Shown here in pieces: positions 61,262 to 64,000 of a DNA stretch of 64,000 bases. Numbering within the stretch: the first letter of the stretch is position 1; every line of letters begins with the position of its first letter. Origin of the DNA: Poa pratensis (Eukaryota; Streptophyta; Magnoliopsida; Poales; Poaceae). The notes under the pieces were generated by a model, which saw only the letters and a list, made by a program, of their open reading frames with translations, had not been told where the DNA came from and did not search any database. The stretch spans positions 52,015,365 to 52,079,364 of the forward strand of contig CAMZMU010000062.1 of assembly GCA_947311845.1 (NCBI GenBank). The letters are read 5' to 3'. Position numbers and translations under genes: made by a program.

Positions 61262-63633
61262 AAACAACAAGTAAGAAGCCTAGCTATATGGCTATAAAGA
61301 AAGCGCTTTGCGGGAGGCAACCCGGTTATTTTTGTGTGTGATTTTTCTTTGTGTCCTCTTGCTGTAACAAGAGATTTTGTGTCTAGTTAGGTTCTGGAGT
61401 TTTTAATAAAGTGCCAAGTTTTACCCTTTTTGGTTTGAAAAAGTTGCTTATAGCGTTCGGAGATTTTATTCCTGCACGAATCAGTGCACGGTATGATTTT
61501 TAATTCTTATTCTGTAACTCCGAATGAGCTCATATTTGAACTGTAGTTGCAACTTTTCATCCTCTGTATGCATGAATTTTTTCGGAATTTTTCGAGAAAG
61601 TTTGGTAGGGTAGAAAAATACGTTTTGCTGCTGCTGTTTTTCTGGACAGATTCTGTCCCATTTTGTTTGATGCATGCTTTGAGCTTTTAAGTTGAATCTT
61701 TTTGATCCAATTGAGTTTATGAGTAGGCATACAACATTATACACTTTCTGGACATGTCATATGAATTTTTGTTCAAGGATTATATGCAGCAAGGAACCTA
61801 TTTGTTTATCACTATTAATGCACCCCACAGAAAAGAGATGGGAGAAACGGTGTTTTGAAGTTTTTTCACAGGGATTGGAGGAGATGCACCAAGAGCTATC
61901 CAAGGATGGTGAAGACCATAAGCTTGGGGATGTGAAGACAACCCCGCTGGACCTACACACTCTCGGTTTGCACACGTCCAACTTCTGTTTTTCGATCGAA
62001 ACACTTTATCGCATAAACTTGGAGCGTCGTTTTTTTTGTTTTTGTTTGAGTCTTGAGAGACCACCACACTATCAATTATATATGAGAGAGCTACTGGAAA
62101 TATGGGTTGAAATATGTTGGATGCTTTTATAAGATTGGGAAAAGGGATGTTTGACTTGATTTTTAATGATACATATAGTTGCATGATTCATGAGCTTGTT
62201 TATGAGTAATAGTTTGCAAATTCTTTTTGTAGAGCTATCACTTATTCATGTTTTGGTGCTGATTGTTATTTTACTTGGTTTAACATGGATTAGTTAGTTC
62301 TATGGACACTCATGCATGCATCTAGATGGTCAACTTTCTCCCTTTTGCTAGCCCAAAAACTCCAACAAGCAAAAACTTGTTTCCAACACCTTCAACCAAA
62401 GTTATTCCAGTGAGTCCACCATATCTACCTATTGGCTTTATGCTATTCCGAGTATGTTTAACATGTTGTTTGTGTTATCTTACCTCTGAATGAAAATGTT
62501 TATGTTATTGATTGCAATGGAAAATTGGTTATATAGCTCTCACGAACTTGATGCACAATGTTCTTTTATTTGCATAATAAAACTTGACCCATTGTGATTA
62601 AGATTATGATGTTTGTGGCTTGATGAATGTTTTGGGTTGGAAGTTAGCCCATATGTGCTGTCACATGGCAAGCTTTCAACACGCTCTTCATCTCATTTAG
62701 TTGATATCATGTGCTTTTGTCTATGGATGCTTATCATGTTGAAATAAATGTGGAAATAGAGTGAGTTTAAATGAGTTTGTGTAAATGGTTAGAGAGACGC
62801 CTGGGCCGCTAATCTAAGCCATGCATCATTCATGGTGGAAATTTACTTACATACTATGGTGAACCTTCTGTGATACACCTTGCAATAAAAAACTATTCCA
62901 AATGGTAAATAAAAAGGGTGTTGAGATTGTTCATTTTGTTTGTTTGTCTTGTCATTTTGATATGGGCTTGTTCCATATCTTGGGACAAGAGGTACCCCAG
63001 TTGACGCTCTTGATGATACTATTATGCTTACAATGATATTTAATTGAACTTGCTTTGTTTCCCAAGTTGAGTAACACATGGTGTAAGTACTTGTATTCAA
63101 GGGGCATGAGACATTCAACCCATTCTTTATCAAGCACACTACTCATATTTGCTTTCACTTTAACCTTAATCATTCAAGATGCTATGATAGGGGCAATGAG
63201 AGCTTGACACCAATGAATACCTTATTGCAATCATTAACTTAAGTAGAAGAGTTTGGAAGTTGGATGAAACTTATGCATGCTTTACCTCTACTCACATATA
63301 CATCTTTCCAAAGTGTACACCTATCATATTCAGATTTTCATCTACACTCTATGACCATTGTAGGATGTTCTACTTATCATTATGCATACATGTGTTCCAT
63401 ATTACTTGCTACCATGTTACACTTTGTGAACTATCAATGAACATCCTTGTCTTGAATACTTGATATCACTTCATAAACTATTTGCATATTGCTACTCCTT
63501 TGAAGAATGAATCATTTGACTATATGTAGCAATAGTAATCATCTTTGATATCCATTGTTAAGTATTAAATTGCAAAGTCCATGTTAGTTTTATCATCTTC
63601 ATACTCGAGGACGAGCATGGATTAAGCTTGGGG
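61262..63633 (+). other. ATH-C non-coding 3' region and polypurine tract
   Basis: Contains AAGCGCTTTGCGGGAGGCAA (61296), a sequence style often following the coding part in grass gypsy elements, then AT-rich leader-like sequence without ORFs. It ends with GGATTAAGCTTGGGGA (63619-63634), the PPT. Confidence 0.65.
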
Positions 63634-64000
63634 ATTACAATCATATTTGCATCATATAAGGGTTATATCAATGTTTTATAATGATTTTTGGGAATATTCA
63701 TTTATTTCATATTTTTATAGAATTAACCCTGCACAGGCAGAAAACCCCGTTTTCTTATTTTAGTGTTTCAGGGACCCAAACGTCAACGAAATCACCTGGA
63801 AATTTACCGGCATCAATATTTGGAAGGAAGATGACCTGTGGGCGAAAGAAGCGAACAAGCGGAGGCCCGAGGCCCAAACGGGGGTGGCCCACGCGGCCAG
63901 GTACTGTGGCCGCGTGGGGCCCACTCGTTTGGCCCTCGTGGCTCCGTTGCCGTCGATCTTCGCTCCACCGACATAGTCTTGACTTAAAAACGCCTATAAA
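63634..64000 (+). repeat. ATH-C 3' LTR (partial; first 49 bp absent)
   Basis: Aligns base by base with 55236-55603. The first 49 bp seen in the 5' LTR are missing, so the PPT directly joins ATTACAATCATATTTGCATC. It continues past the window edge. Confidence 0.85.

Larger units (their letters stand above)
55187..64000 (+). mobile_element. ATH-C: Athila-like gypsy element without RT/integrase (3' LTR runs off the window)
   Basis: 5' LTR 55187 to about 59732 (with a Helitron inside), primer site TGGCGCCGTTGCCGGGGA at 59743, gag and protease to 61261, a 2.4 kb non-coding stretch, PPT-like AAGCTTGGGGA and the beginning of the 3' LTR at 63634. It is inserted into GYP2 gag. The LTR pair differs at about 12 substitutions and one indel over 367 bp compared by eye, so it is older than LTR-B. 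No RT, RNase H or integrase is present. Confidence 0.85.

Overview
This is nuclear DNA from a grass, most likely a cool-season cereal relative (Triticeae or another Pooideae). The basis is nested Ty3/gypsy LTR retrotransposons with grass-type LTR ends and primer sites, Tourist- and Mutator-type MITEs, a Helitron, PIF/Harbinger-type transposons, and one spliced plant gene for an SC35-like SR splicing factor. There is no bacterial or organellar signal. The species assignment is inference.

Region 1, bases 1-13063. The 5' end of a TGTAACACCCCG-type LTR (1-1365, minus) has inserted into GYP1, a Tat-like gypsy element on the minus strand (1366-13063). Reading leftward, GYP1 has a 5' LTR (12576-13063), PBS, gag, protease, RT, RNase H and integrase. 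Then come six polypurine-tract-like repeats and an opposite-strand, intron-containing coiled-coil gene (1366-3675). A coding-free 1.6 kb LINE-type element (6241-7836, 16 bp TSD) splits RT from RNase H.

Region 2, 13064-29600, is DNA-transposon territory. It holds a Harbinger-like remnant with a small frameshifted gene (13310-13838). Next is a 6.6 kb TIR element (14577-21221) carrying a FAR1-like pseudogene and dozens of TTTACATCT-type motifs. AT-rich decayed repeats follow (23640-25600), then a second Harbinger-type element with a Myb/SANT-like gene (25866-27829) and a Copia RT fragment.

Region 3, 29926-33090, holds the only clearly intact host gene, an SCL-type SR protein on the minus strand with five coding exons (202 aa). 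Beside it lies an RNase H pseudogene split by a Tourist MITE.

Region 4, 35317-50478, is a nested stack. A minus-strand LINE-type element (TSD at 35647 and 50129) is cut by two plus-strand LTR elements. LTR-A (36430-40673) is coding-poor with a truncated 3' LTR. LTR-B (41006-49916) has 516 bp LTRs that are almost identical, TSD CCGGT, gag and protease but no RT or integrase, an array of ten hairpins, and an antisense spliced gene with a PF04195-like domain.

Region 5, 50479-64000. GYP2 is a second, better preserved copy of the GYP1 family (minus), with a 135 bp MITE in its integrase. It is interrupted at 55187 by ATH-C, an Athila-like element with gag and protease only, whose 5' LTR carries a 2.8 kb Helitron (56500-59346). 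The 3' LTR of ATH-C runs off the window.

The most notable signals are three. The LTR-B hairpins show compensatory stem changes and sit where sense and antisense genes converge. An open reading frame in GYP1, LTR-A and LTR-B starts inside the LTR and translates through the primer-binding site. PPT-like repeats occupy the matching place in GYP1.
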